A DNA stretch of 64,000 nt from Woeseiaceae bacterium (GTDB lineage Bacteria > Pseudomonadota > Gammaproteobacteria > Steroidobacterales > Woeseiaceae), in assembly GCA_030066075.1 (NCBI GenBank), contig JASJCH010000008.1, forward strand, positions 40,286-104,285. The letters are read 5' to 3'. How positions within the stretch are numbered: position 1 is the first letter of the stretch; the number at the start of each line of letters is the position of its first letter. Below the pieces are notes generated by a model, which worked only from the letters and a program-made list of their open reading frames with translations, was not told the origin of the DNA and searched no databases. Made by a program: the position numbers and the translations under genes. Positions 25,028 to 33,383 of this stretch are shown here, piece after piece.

Positions 25028-25426
25028 CTAGTTGTTCAGCGCGCCCTGTTCGATCCAGAGCCGGAAAACCTCGACCTGGTCCTCGGACAGCGGAAAGCCT
25101 CGCCCGTCGGCCAGCGCGACGTCGCTGTGCGGCGGCATGTGGATTTCCGGGGCCGTCTTTTGAGCGATCACGAGGTACAGGGAACTCGACTCAGGGCTGC
25201 CGGGAACGACGACCGCGCCGAAGTTCGTGCCCTTCATGACGGCCTCGTAGCTGTCGAGACTGAAGCCGCTGTTCAGGTAGCCCTCCGAGTCCTTGTTGTG
25301 GCAACTCAGGCAAGCGGAGAACAGGATCGGCTGCACGTCTTCCGTGTAGCTGACCTTGCTTTCACAGGCGGAGAGCAGCAGGGCGGACGCAGCAAGGCAA
25401 AGCGTAAACCACTTCGTTGGGGTCAT
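25028..25426 (-). CDS. Monohaem cytochrome c-like lipoprotein
   Basis: 132 aa. MTPTKWFTLCLAASALLLSACESK gives a lipobox with Cys at the end of the signal. LFSACLSCHNKDS contains the CxxCH haem site. PGSPESSSLYLVIAQKTAPEIHMPP resembles the PSCyt1/DUF1549-type c-haem domains, where the downstream Met (MPP) is the sixth ligand. GGGAGGTGAG precedes the ATG at 25426; a GTG at 25435 lies inside this ribosome site and is rejected. It is 64 bp downstream of the esterase-like gene and probably co-transcribed. It would pass electrons in the periplasm. Confidence 0.85.
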   Translation of the reverse strand: MTPTKWFTLCLAASALLLSACESKVSYTEDVQPILFSACLSCHNKDSEGYLNSGFSLDSYEAVMKGTNFGAVVVPGSPESSSLYLVIAQKTAPEIHMPPHSDVALADGRGFPLSEDQVEVFRLWIEQGALNN

Positions 25427-25490
25427 TAGTCTCACCTCCCAATGTACTCACTCTCGCCGGAAACCCGCGAAATGCAAGTCGGGCTTTTAC

Positions 25491-26231
25491 CTACTCGCCG
25501 CCATCGAGAAAGCGCAGGGCTGCATCGATGTGCTCGGTTTTCGGGACTTCCTCGATGCGCTTCATGTCGAAGATCAACTTGGTGTGCTCGACGCCGGCAG
25601 CGTTGTGGGCTTCGTAATGGCCCCGTACCTGGTCTTTCGCCGGGTCGTTGGTGCCCGTGATGAACACGTGGCGCTTGCGGCGTACCTGCTCGAGTTGATC
25701 GTCGCTGATCGTCACCCACATGGCCGAGCCGCGCATGTACACGACGCCCGTAATCTCGTTCGCGAACAGCGCGGTCTTGAGCGCCGTGGGCGTCGTGTCG
25801 CGGGCGCTGGCGATGTAGATGCGATTCAGGTCGATGGCGTACTGTGATTCGATGGCGCGCAGCCCCAATACGGCATGCCAGATTTTCTTCTCCTCACTTT
25901 GGCGCCGCTCGTTGACCCTTGGGCCCACCCAGATCATGTTGTGCTGGTCGAAGACCGACGTCCACTGATCGGGGATGCCGCCGTAACGATTCGGGTCGAG
26001 ATAGATGAACACGCCCGGCGGCCGCGAGGGGTCGTAGTCCCAGGGCACGTAGACCTGCCACTGCAGCGCCTGGTCGCTCGGGACCGTGTCATCGAGCGCC
26101 TTCGCCATCTGGTCGCCGAGGATCTCGCCCACCGTGTGGCTCATGCGGAACATCCCCGTCATCGCTTCCTGCGCGAGCGCCGGCGAACCAACGAGGCAGG
26201 CCAGCATCAGTGCCGCGACTGCTCTTTTCAT
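25491..26231 (-). CDS. Secreted alpha/beta-hydrolase-like protein
   Basis: 246 aa with signal MKRAVAALMLACLVGSPALAQ. The body resembles the poly(3-hydroxybutyrate)-depolymerase/esterase fold: WQVYVPWDYDPSRPPGVFIY, HNMIWVGPRVNERRQSEEKK, YAIDLNRIYIASARDTTPTA. At the position of the nucleophile elbow (GxSxG) it reads IASARDT, so Ser is present but flanking Gly residues are not. C-terminal HIDAALRFLDGG has a candidate catalytic His. It may be a degenerate or non-catalytic hydrolase. A GGAGGTGCGC ribosome site precedes the ATG at 26231. Confidence 0.72.
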   Translation of the reverse strand: MKRAVAALMLACLVGSPALAQEAMTGMFRMSHTVGEILGDQMAKALDDTVPSDQALQWQVYVPWDYDPSRPPGVFIYLDPNRYGGIPDQWTSVFDQHNMIWVGPRVNERRQSEEKKIWHAVLGLRAIESQYAIDLNRIYIASARDTTPTALKTALFANEITGVVYMRGSAMWVTISDDQLEQVRRKRHVFITGTNDPAKDQVRGHYEAHNAAGVEHTKLIFDMKRIEEVPKTEHIDAALRFLDGGE

Positions 26232-26272
26232 GCGCACCTCCTGGCAGCCACTATAGCATCGCCGGAGGCGGC

Positions 26273-26278
26273 TATAAT
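26273..26278 (+). promoter_or_regulatory. -10 element for M19 dipeptidase gene
   Basis: A perfect TATAAT in context GGCTATAATCG, almost the same as at the Fur-gene promoter (3219-3229). No good -35 is visible at 16-18 bp spacing. Confidence 0.4.
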
Positions 26279-26302
26279 CGGGAACAGATGACGGAGAGTT
26301 CG

Positions 26303-27409
26303 ATGAGAAACGCCAGCATTCTTTGGCTCGCTTTCGCCGTTGCCGCATGCTCGCCCGAAGACTCCGGCGAGCCTGCCGGGGCGCCCGGGACCTTTATCGA
26401 TCCCAGGGTTGCGGCGATTCACGAGAACACGGTGTTTGTCGACATGCACGCACATCCCAGCCGTTTCCACCGCGAGAACGTGGAAACGATCCTGCCCGGG
26501 GAGATCGAAGTCTATCGCCGCAGCACGATGGACGTCGTCGTTGCGAACATCAGCAGCGACATGGCGTTCGACGGCGATTACACCAACCGTGACGGCACTG
26601 TCGTGGACGATGGCCGTTACAAGCCGGCGCCCGGCGAGGTTTATGCGCTGACCGCGGACCGGCTGGCACGGCTGGCCAAAACCGTCGAGCTCGGTTACGC
26701 GGTGCATGCCGACAGCCCGGAGGCGGTACTGCAGGCGCGCGAGCAGGGCCAGGTCGCAATACTGCCTGCGCTCGAAGGCGCGGACGCGCTGGAGGGCGAC
26801 ATCGACAACCTCTACCGCATGTACGACGACGGCCTGCGCCTGATCCAGCTGATTCACTTCCGCAATAATGAGCTCGGCCACATGCAGACATGGCCGTACT
26901 CGCCCGGCGGCCTGACCGACTTCGGGCGTGAGGTGGTACGCGAGTCCAACCGACTCGGCATCATCATCGACATGGCGCATGCCAACAACGAGACCATGAT
27001 GGATATCCTCGAATTGTCCGAGCACCCCGTGATCTTCAGCCACGGGGGCGTGCGCGAGTACACGGATCACGACAGGGCCGTCACCGACGACGAGATACGT
27101 GCGATCGCCGAGCGTGGCGGCGTCATCGGCATCTGGCCGCACGGTCGCCATATCTCCGATGTGGCCGAGATGGTCGATTACATCGAGCACGTCATTACTG
27201 TCGGTGGCATTGACCATGTGGGCATCGGCTCCGACCTGCGCGGCATTTCGCGCTACGTGGTCGGTTTTGACGAGGACGCGCGTTTCCACGCGATAGCCAG
27301 CGAACTGCTGAATCGTGAGTACAGCGCCGCGGACGTGGGTAAGGTGATGGGCGGCAACTTCTTCCGCGTCTGGCAGGCGGTGACGGCGGACGACCCGGAG
27401 TCGCTGTGA
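26303..27409 (+). CDS. M19 membrane dipeptidase family lipoprotein
   Basis: Zinc dipeptidase of 368 aa. The start at 26303 has GGAGAG 5 bp upstream and gives MRNASILWLAFAVAACSPED with a lipobox (AVAAC). Metal ligands: NTVFVDMHAHPS (HAH, where renal dipeptidase has HxD), ILPALEGADAL (bridging Glu), GIIIDMAHANNETM, PVIFSHGGVREYTDHDR, and GIGSDLRGI (Asp). Members cleave L-D or D-D dipeptides, which fits the nearby D-amino-acid genes. Its last 4 bp overlap the next gene (GTGA). Confidence 0.88.
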   Translation: MRNASILWLAFAVAACSPEDSGEPAGAPGTFIDPRVAAIHENTVFVDMHAHPSRFHRENVETILPGEIEVYRRSTMDVVVANISSDMAFDGDYTNRDGTVVDDGRYKPAPGEVYALTADRLARLAKTVELGYAVHADSPEAVLQAREQGQVAILPALEGADALEGDIDNLYRMYDDGLRLIQLIHFRNNELGHMQTWPYSPGGLTDFGREVVRESNRLGIIIDMAHANNETMMDILELSEHPVIFSHGGVREYTDHDRAVTDDEIRAIAERGGVIGIWPHGRHISDVAEMVDYIEHVITVGGIDHVGIGSDLRGISRYVVGFDEDARFHAIASELLNREYSAADVGKVMGGNFFRVWQAVTADDPESL

Positions 27410-28518
27410 GCTACCAGCGTTTCGAACCGATCGATCCCCGAGACGCGTTCACGGTGACGGCGCGACCTGATGACGAGGCTACTCAGTCTGCCGCTGCCTC
27501 GCAGGCCGCACTGCTGCTGGCGATCCGGGCGGGAGTTCTCGGCGACGTGCCGACGGCCGAAAAGCTCAAGGAGTTTCCACTGCCCAACGTCCGGCCGCTC
27601 AGACGTGACCGGCATCTCAAGGTAGCTGATGCCTGCGCGCATCTCGGCGCCAGCGAGAGGGAGCTGCGGCAGGACGGGGAGCCCGCGCTGGAGCAGGAAA
27701 TGACGCGGCTCATCCGCGAGCTGTATCGCAAACCGGGAATCGACGCCGCGGCCGCGCTGTTTGAGGCCGCCATGTTCAGCCCGCACCCGCTCGTCGCGGT
27801 GGCCGGCGCGGCGGGCGCAAGAGAGACGACGCGACTGCGTCCGCGTATCCGCGAGACGCTCGAGCGCGGTTTCAATAGCGAGGACCGGCTGACGTCGCGG
27901 CTCGCCGTTGCGGCGATGAGCCAGATGCCGCCCATGCAGGACCTGGCGCGCCAACAGGTGATCCGCCAGCCCAAGTCGCGCAAGCGCCGTCGCAAGTCGA
28001 ACACGGCCGTGATCACGCACGGCACCTGGGCGGCCGACAGCGCGTGGTACCGTCCGGGCGGCGATTTCTACGAGGCCGTCAAGGCGCGCCGGCCCGACCT
28101 GCACCTGCACGACCAGAGCTTTACCTGGACCGGCGCGTATTCGAAACGCGCGCGCAAGGCCGACGCCCGGCTGCTGCAACAGTGGATCGGCGACCAGGGC
28201 CTGGGCACGCCTGACTTCTTTGCCCATAGCCATGGCGGCACCGTGGCCAACCTCGCGACCTGGCGCGGCGTCGAGTTCGACCGGCTGGTGCTACTGAGCT
28301 GGCCCGTGCACCGTGACTGGTATCCGAAGTTCTCGAACGTTCGCAGGATCGTCGACGTGCGCGTGCACATGGATCTCGTGATCATGGCCGACCGTGGCCG
28401 GCAGCGCTTCAAATCACGCAGTTCGAAGGTCAAGACCCACCGTAACGGCTGGTTCAATCACAGTGCGACACACGAACCGGATTACTGGGACGAGCACGGG
28501 CTCTGGGACAAGGTGTGA
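27406..28518 (+). CDS. Cytoplasmic lipase-like hydrolase with N-terminal HEAT-like helices
   Basis: 370 aa, GTG start overlapping the dipeptidase stop. Residues about 60-185 are helical with HEAT-like pairs (LIRELYRKPGIDAAAALFEA, LAVAAMSQMPPMQ). The C-terminal half is an alpha/beta hydrolase: TAVITHGTWAADSAWYRPGG (oxyanion), TPDFFAHSHGGTVANLAT (nucleophile AHSHG, Ser in a variant elbow where Gly is replaced by Ala), and WFNHSATHEPDYW with candidate catalytic His. There is no signal peptide. It is translationally coupled on both sides, so dipeptidase, this protein and the next small one form a set. Role unknown. Confidence 0.74.
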   Translation: MSYQRFEPIDPRDAFTVTARPDDEATQSAAASQAALLLAIRAGVLGDVPTAEKLKEFPLPNVRPLRRDRHLKVADACAHLGASERELRQDGEPALEQEMTRLIRELYRKPGIDAAAALFEAAMFSPHPLVAVAGAAGARETTRLRPRIRETLERGFNSEDRLTSRLAVAAMSQMPPMQDLARQQVIRQPKSRKRRRKSNTAVITHGTWAADSAWYRPGGDFYEAVKARRPDLHLHDQSFTWTGAYSKRARKADARLLQQWIGDQGLGTPDFFAHSHGGTVANLATWRGVEFDRLVLLSWPVHRDWYPKFSNVRRIVDVRVHMDLVIMADRGRQRFKSRSSKVKTHRNGWFNHSATHEPDYWDEHGLWDKV

Positions 28519-28877
28519 CGCCGCTGCGCGTACTGATGGCTGGCGCGCTCTGGCGAACACTCGGCCTGGCGACAAGCGCGAATACGCTGCTCGAGGCGTT
28601 CGCCGGCGAAAACGAACAGAGCCGGATGCTGGCAGGCATGTCGCTGGTCCGGGCCGGTAAGCGAACGTTTGATCTCATCGAGAACGAGATTGCCGCCGGC
28701 AGGGCATCACCCCGGCTGTTGCGACTGTTACCCGATATCGACCACGTTCGCGCACGGCACGTGATCGCGCCGATCGCCGCCGGGGAGGACGAACTTGCCG
28801 CCGCCGCGCGGGAATGCGTCGCAACGATGGATCGAATCGAGGCCGACGAGGCTCAGGGGTATAGCTCGCGGCCGTAG
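28515..28877 (+). CDS. Small HEAT-like helical protein
   Basis: 120 aa, GTG start overlapping the previous stop (GTGA). Helical, with one HEAT-like unit ([20 protein letters not shown]) and [20 protein letters not shown]. Such segments resemble the N-terminal region of the preceding hydrolase, so it may bind that protein. No family is recognised. Its 3' end overlaps the convergent sulfotransferase by 25 bp. Confidence 0.6.
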   Translation: MTPLRVLMAGALWRTLGLATSANTLLEAFAGENEQSRMLAGMSLVRAGKRTFDLIENEIAAGRASPRLLRLLPDIDHVRARHVIAPIAAGEDELAAAARECVATMDRIEADEAQGYSSRP

Positions 28878-29617
28878 GCTCCGGCGAAAAACCGGGCAAC
28901 CCGGTGTATCCACGCGTTGGCGGGGTCTTTCCAGCTCTCGGCCGGCGCGATACGCACGTCGCTTGCGCGCTTCGCCAGCACGCTCTCGTTCGCAGGGGGG
29001 AACAGGTGCTGGCTGCCCCAGTCAATGCGCACCCGGTTCGGCTCGACAAACAGTGAATCCGGGATCGGGATGTCGGCCCACCTGGCGATAGTCGCAATCG
29101 TTTCCTGCGGCGCTGCGGCAAGGTCCTCGTAGCGAACGGTCATGAAACGTTCGCCCAGTTCGGCGCTCCAGTCCTCGAGCTGCTGCTGTCGCCTGAGCCA
29201 GTCGCGGGCGTTCTTGACGAGTGCCGGGATACTGCGCTTTTTCTTGTACCAACTACAGGCGACGGCGCGCGGGTCGCGGACGAGATTCAGTACATAGACG
29301 TCCAGGCCAGGCAACGTGCTGAGTTCGCGAGCATATGCGGGCGCTTTGGACGAGTCGACGAAGGTACGCGCGCCGGTCACGCGGGACAGGGACTCGAGCG
29401 TGGCGGCCGTGTCGTCGTCAGGCCGGACCTCTCCGTAAACCGCGCAGTTGCGGAGCGGTTCCAGGCAACTGCAGGGTGCATTGTCACGATAGGCGCGGCC
29501 CAGGTGCCGCATCTGGCCGAGATTGAAGACTTGCGGGTGCTGCGACAACAGCAGCGACAGCAGCGTGCTTCCCGTGCGCCCGGTGCCGCTGATTGCGATG
29601 ACCTTGAGCTTGTCCAT
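28853..29617 (-). CDS. Sulfotransferase family protein
   Basis: 254 aa. Transfers sulfate from PAPS (family role). The 5'-phosphosulfate loop is [20 protein letters not shown] near the N-terminus. The 3'-phosphate segment is [20 protein letters not shown] (RDPRAxxxS). [20 protein letters not shown] is the usual 'RYEDL' C-terminal block. Cys-rich [18 protein letters not shown] lies between them. The ATG at 29617 is the first that starts the fold. It is divergent from a second sulfotransferase 40 bp away. The acceptor is unknown. Confidence 0.87.
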   Translation of the reverse strand: MDKLKVIAISGTGRTGSTLLSLLLSQHPQVFNLGQMRHLGRAYRDNAPCSCLEPLRNCAVYGEVRPDDDTAATLESLSRVTGARTFVDSSKAPAYARELSTLPGLDVYVLNLVRDPRAVACSWYKKKRSIPALVKNARDWLRRQQQLEDWSAELGERFMTVRYEDLAAAPQETIATIARWADIPIPDSLFVEPNRVRIDWGSQHLFPPANESVLAKRASDVRIAPAESWKDPANAWIHRVARFFAGAYGRELYP

Positions 29618-29657
29618 ATACTGCGTAGGTTCGCACAACAGGCCGAATAATTCCTCG

Positions 29658-30686
29658 ATGTCAGCCGCGCCATTCTTCCTGATTTGCTCCGAGCGCTCCG
29701 GTTCGAACCTGATCGCATCGATCGTCGGCGAGCACCCCACGGTGTATGCCCATCCACCGTACCACCTGGGGCGCGACCTCATCATGCGCCTCCACGAAGT
29801 CGCCGCGGGCGGCAAATCCTCGACCGCGATGGACGTGCTGAAGCGCAGTGCGGCAACCCGCATCAGCAAGTATCGCGGGGAGGACGAGGCGCAGCGTTTT
29901 AGCGACTGGCTCGACTCGCGCAGCGACATCGTGCCGGCCGAGGTGGCGCGCTACGTGTTCCAGGAGATGCCCGCCGAGGCGCACGGCAAGCACGTGTTTA
30001 TCAAGGAGAACAACATCCACCAGATGCTGTTCTTTCTCGTCGACTGTTTCCCCGACGCGAGGTTTATCTTCCAGGTGCGCGACCCGCGCGACTTCCTGTT
30101 GTCCTGCGTTGCGCGCCGCAAGCGCTGGCTCGGCAACAAGTTCGGCTCGATCCGCAACGCGATGAACGTCTGGCGTGAGGACCAGCTCGGTGGCCTGACC
30201 GCTTACGGGCTACTGGGACCGGAACGCGTGTTCCTGCAGCGTTACGAGGACCTGGTCGGCAACTTCGAGCCGACGGTCACGCGGCTGTGCGAGTTTCTCG
30301 GCCTGGACTTCGACGAGCGGATGCACAAGTTTCACGAGGCGGACCATGCGCAAAAGCTCGCCGTCAAGGGCGGGCCGCGCGAGAACCTGGCGCGGCCGCT
30401 CATGACCGCAAACTTCCGCAAGTACCGCAAGGGTTTGTCGCGCGGCCAGGTCAAGATCGTCGAGGCCTATAACGGCGACCTGATGGACCGCTTCGGCTAC
30501 CCGCGCGAATACACGGGTATCGCCAAGCCAGGATTTTTCAGCACGCTGCGGCCGCAGCTGACCGAGCCGCTCGAGCGCTTCGTCAACCGCGACATGCGGG
30601 CGCAATACAAGTTCGGCAACAGCCGTGTCAAAAAACAGCTCGACGCCAACGTGACCCCGCTGTGCCCGCCGCTCTGGGATGACTGA
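29658..30686 (+). CDS. Sulfotransferase family protein (second)
   Basis: 342 aa. [20 protein letters not shown] is the PAPS phosphosulfate loop and [20 protein letters not shown] the 3'-phosphate motif. [20 protein letters not shown] is the conserved RYEDL block. [20 protein letters not shown] near the end carries basic residues that may contact PAPS. It is only distantly similar to the divergent neighbour, so it is not a recent duplicate. The ATG at 29658 is chosen; an in-frame upstream start would run through the shared promoter region. It overlaps the following synthetase-like gene by 8 bp, so the two products probably act together. Confidence 0.87.
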   Translation: MSAAPFFLICSERSGSNLIASIVGEHPTVYAHPPYHLGRDLIMRLHEVAAGGKSSTAMDVLKRSAATRISKYRGEDEAQRFSDWLDSRSDIVPAEVARYVFQEMPAEAHGKHVFIKENNIHQMLFFLVDCFPDARFIFQVRDPRDFLLSCVARRKRWLGNKFGSIRNAMNVWREDQLGGLTAYGLLGPERVFLQRYEDLVGNFEPTVTRLCEFLGLDFDERMHKFHEADHAQKLAVKGGPRENLARPLMTANFRKYRKGLSRGQVKIVEAYNGDLMDRFGYPREYTGIAKPGFFSTLRPQLTEPLERFVNRDMRAQYKFGNSRVKKQLDANVTPLCPPLWDD

Positions 30687-33378
30687 GGCTGACGCATACC
30701 GGGCCGCCCGACGCATCCTCGAGGTTGCGCAGGAGGACCCATCGCGGCCCGCGCTGATCGTCGACGGTGAAACCTGGAGTTACGCTGAGCTGGTCGCCGC
30801 CGCCAGCCAGCTCGCGAGCCGGTTTCCCGTAGCTGCGGACGACGAGCCGCAACCCATCACGGCGGTCATGGCCGAGCGCCACGCGTCGTCGTACGTCGGC
30901 ATACTGGCTGCGCGCATCGCGGGGCATGCTTATGTGCCGCTCAACGTCAATCATCCGAGCCAGCGCAACGCCACGATCCTCGCGAACTCCGGCGCGCGCC
31001 GCGTTATCTGTGGCGTCAACGCACAAGACTCGCTCGCTGAGATCCTGTCCGCGGCGGGTATCGATGCCGGCTCGATGCCGGTCGTCGACTGCGGGGAGCA
31101 CAAGGATGACTTCCGCACCGAGGCGGCCAGCGAGTATGCATGCCGCCGCCAGTCGCTCGAGGATCTCGCCTATATCCTCTTTACCTCGGGCAGTACGGGC
31201 AATCCGAAGGGCGTGCCCATCCAGAATGCGCAGCTCGAGGCCTACCTGGAGGCCGCCGGCGGCATGGTCGGCGTGCAGCCGCACGACCGCTTCTCGCAGA
31301 CCTTCGAGTTGACTTTCGACCTGTCGGTGCACGACCTGTTCCTGTGCTGGGAGAACGGCGCCGCACTGGTCGTTGCCTCCGAGAAAGAGCTGCGGATGCC
31401 GGCGGATTACATCCAGCGGCACCACATTACCTGCTGGTTCTCGGTGCCGTCGCTGGCCTACCAGGTGCGCCTGCAGGAAGACCTGCGGCCGGGCGCCTTC
31501 CCGAGCCTGCGATCCAGCCTGTTCTGTGGCGAGGCGTTACCGACCGTGGTCGCGACCGAATGGGCGCAAGCGGCGCCGAACTCGGTCGTCGAGAACTGGT
31601 ACGGGCCGACGGAAGCGACGATCGCATGCTCCCGTTACATCCTGTCCGACGCGCCGATTGACGATGACACCGTGCCTATTGGCAAGGCGTTCGACAAAAT
31701 GGAGCTGCTGGTGCTGGATGATGACCGGTCGCCGCTGCCCGCTGGCGAACCCGGCGAGCTGTTCCTGGCCGGCGCCCAGGTTGCAACCGGCTACCTGAAC
31801 GATCCGGAAAAGACCGCCGCGAGTTTCATGACGCTGCCCGACGGCAAACAGGCCTATCGTACGGGCGACCGGGCGGTCTTCGGCGACGACGGCAATGTGC
31901 GGTTCCTGGGCCGCGTGGACAACCAGGTCAAGGTGCGCGGTTTCCGGATCGAGCTCGGTGAGATCGAGGCCGTGCTGCGCAGGGCATCCGGAGGGCTCAA
32001 CGCGGTCGCGATGGCCTGGCCGGGCGGAACGGAAATCGCCACCTCGGTCGTGGCCGCATTCGAGACGGAAACAGCCGATATCGCCGGCATCCAGGCCCAG
32101 GCAGAACAAGCATTGCCGGACTACATGGTGCCCGCCACGATTTTCTGCGTGCCCGAGTTTCCCAAGAATGCCAGCGGCAAGGTGGACCGCCGCGGGCTCG
32201 GCGAACTGCTCGAGGCTCGCGCCCGCAAGGATGTCGATACGTCGGGTCTGGGGGAAGAGGCGGCGTTCCTGTTGAAGTCGGTGCTGTCGCATTCGCCGCT
32301 GCTGAGCCGTGACAACATCCTGGGCGCGAACAACCTGTTCGATGCCGGCATGGACTCGATCGCCTTCATCAGCTTCACGACGGACGTCGAACGTGAGTTC
32401 GGTCTGTCGCTCGACCAGGACACCGTCATTCAGTTATCAGAAATGTCTTTCGACGCGATCGTGAAAGAGGTTCGCGGCGAGACGAGCCTGCTCAGGCCGG
32501 GCAGCGCCGATGAGGCGCCGCCGTCGTTCTTCGATCGTATCCGCAAGGTCCTCGGCATCCCGCGCCTTATTCAGAAGCCTCGCGCCAACCGCGCGCTGCA
32601 ATTCATTGAGCGCTTCGGCGCTTACCTGGACGCGCATGGCGCCCCCGATGTCCTTGCCTTCGGGTCGTCGGGCACGTTCCGCGCGATCGTTCCGTCGGAG
32701 TTCGAGCCGGCTATCGCGATCAACGCGGGATTCCCGGCGGTCAACGCCTATGGCATGCGCATGATGTGCGACTTCATCAAGCGGGAGTGCGACCGGGCCG
32801 GTGTGCGCATCCCGCTGGTGATCTATGAGTTCGACCCGATGCAGGTCAGCACCACGCCGCCGAGCGGCGACATCAACCTTGGACCCGACTATTTCGAGGG
32901 CAACGTTATCTCGCTGCGCGGCAAGAACACGAGCCTCGAGTTCCAGTGGCTGGTGGATACCCGCGGCGCCTGGAATGCGCCCGACGAGGCGCGCCAAAAG
33001 CAGCGCAAACCCAACTGGGTGCGCGAACGCGATCGCGTCATTGCCGGCGTTTACCTCGGTGAAGTGGAGTTCGAGCCACAGGCCGTCGAGGCCTGGTACG
33101 CGGGAGCCAGAACCCTGCAGTCGGTTGCCGATCGCGTCGTCTGTTTCCTGCACCCGGCCGATCGCGAGATGACCGACGAGATCAGGGCAAGCTGCGGCGG
33201 CGATGCGCTGGTCAATTTCACCGACGAGATCGCAGCCCGGCTCGGCATAGCGGTGATCCCCTGGGAGTCATTCGACCTCGAGCCCGCGGACTTCCTGGAC
33301 ATCAATCATATGAACGCACGCGGCGGCCGCGAAAAGCTGAGCCGCCAGCTAGCCGCAAAAGTAGCGCAAAAGGGTTGA
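30679..33378 (+). CDS. Adenylation-carrier-SGNH fusion protein (DltA/DltC/DltD-like)
   Basis: 899 aa. Residues 1-515 form an amino-acid adenylation domain: ILFTSGSTGNPKG (A3), FELTFDLSVHDLF (A4 with the amino-group-binding Asp, close to DltA 'FDLSVMDL'), NWYGPTEAT (A5), YRTGDRAV (A7), RVDNQVKVRGFRIELGEIE (A8), PKNASGKVDRRGL (A10 Lys). Residues 520-605 are a carrier domain with phosphopantetheine Ser560 (AGMDS). Residues 655-890 look like SGNH: FGSSGTF (block I, Ser663/664) and DFLDINHMN (block V, D874/H877), as in DltD. It would activate an amino acid, load it, and perhaps pass it to an acceptor. It overlaps a sulfotransferase gene; no DltB/MBOAT gene is nearby. Confidence 0.85.
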   Translation: MTEADAYRAARRILEVAQEDPSRPALIVDGETWSYAELVAAASQLASRFPVAADDEPQPITAVMAERHASSYVGILAARIAGHAYVPLNVNHPSQRNATILANSGARRVICGVNAQDSLAEILSAAGIDAGSMPVVDCGEHKDDFRTEAASEYACRRQSLEDLAYILFTSGSTGNPKGVPIQNAQLEAYLEAAGGMVGVQPHDRFSQTFELTFDLSVHDLFLCWENGAALVVASEKELRMPADYIQRHHITCWFSVPSLAYQVRLQEDLRPGAFPSLRSSLFCGEALPTVVATEWAQAAPNSVVENWYGPTEATIACSRYILSDAPIDDDTVPIGKAFDKMELLVLDDDRSPLPAGEPGELFLAGAQVATGYLNDPEKTAASFMTLPDGKQAYRTGDRAVFGDDGNVRFLGRVDNQVKVRGFRIELGEIEAVLRRASGGLNAVAMAWPGGTEIATSVVAAFETETADIAGIQAQAEQALPDYMVPATIFCVPEFPKNASGKVDRRGLGELLEARARKDVDTSGLGEEAAFLLKSVLSHSPLLSRDNILGANNLFDAGMDSIAFISFTTDVEREFGLSLDQDTVIQLSEMSFDAIVKEVRGETSLLRPGSADEAPPSFFDRIRKVLGIPRLIQKPRANRALQFIERFGAYLDAHGAPDVLAFGSSGTFRAIVPSEFEPAIAINAGFPAVNAYGMRMMCDFIKRECDRAGVRIPLVIYEFDPMQVSTTPPSGDINLGPDYFEGNVISLRGKNTSLEFQWLVDTRGAWNAPDEARQKQRKPNWVRERDRVIAGVYLGEVEFEPQAVEAWYAGARTLQSVADRVVCFLHPADREMTDEIRASCGGDALVNFTDEIAARLGIAVIPWESFDLEPADFLDINHMNARGGREKLSRQLAAKVAQKG

Positions 33379-33383
33379 TCGAC

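Noticed and set aside
28853..33378. Classic nonribosomal peptide synthetase cluster
   Set aside because: There is one adenylation and one carrier domain only; no condensation or thioesterase domain and no Sfp-type gene is nearby.
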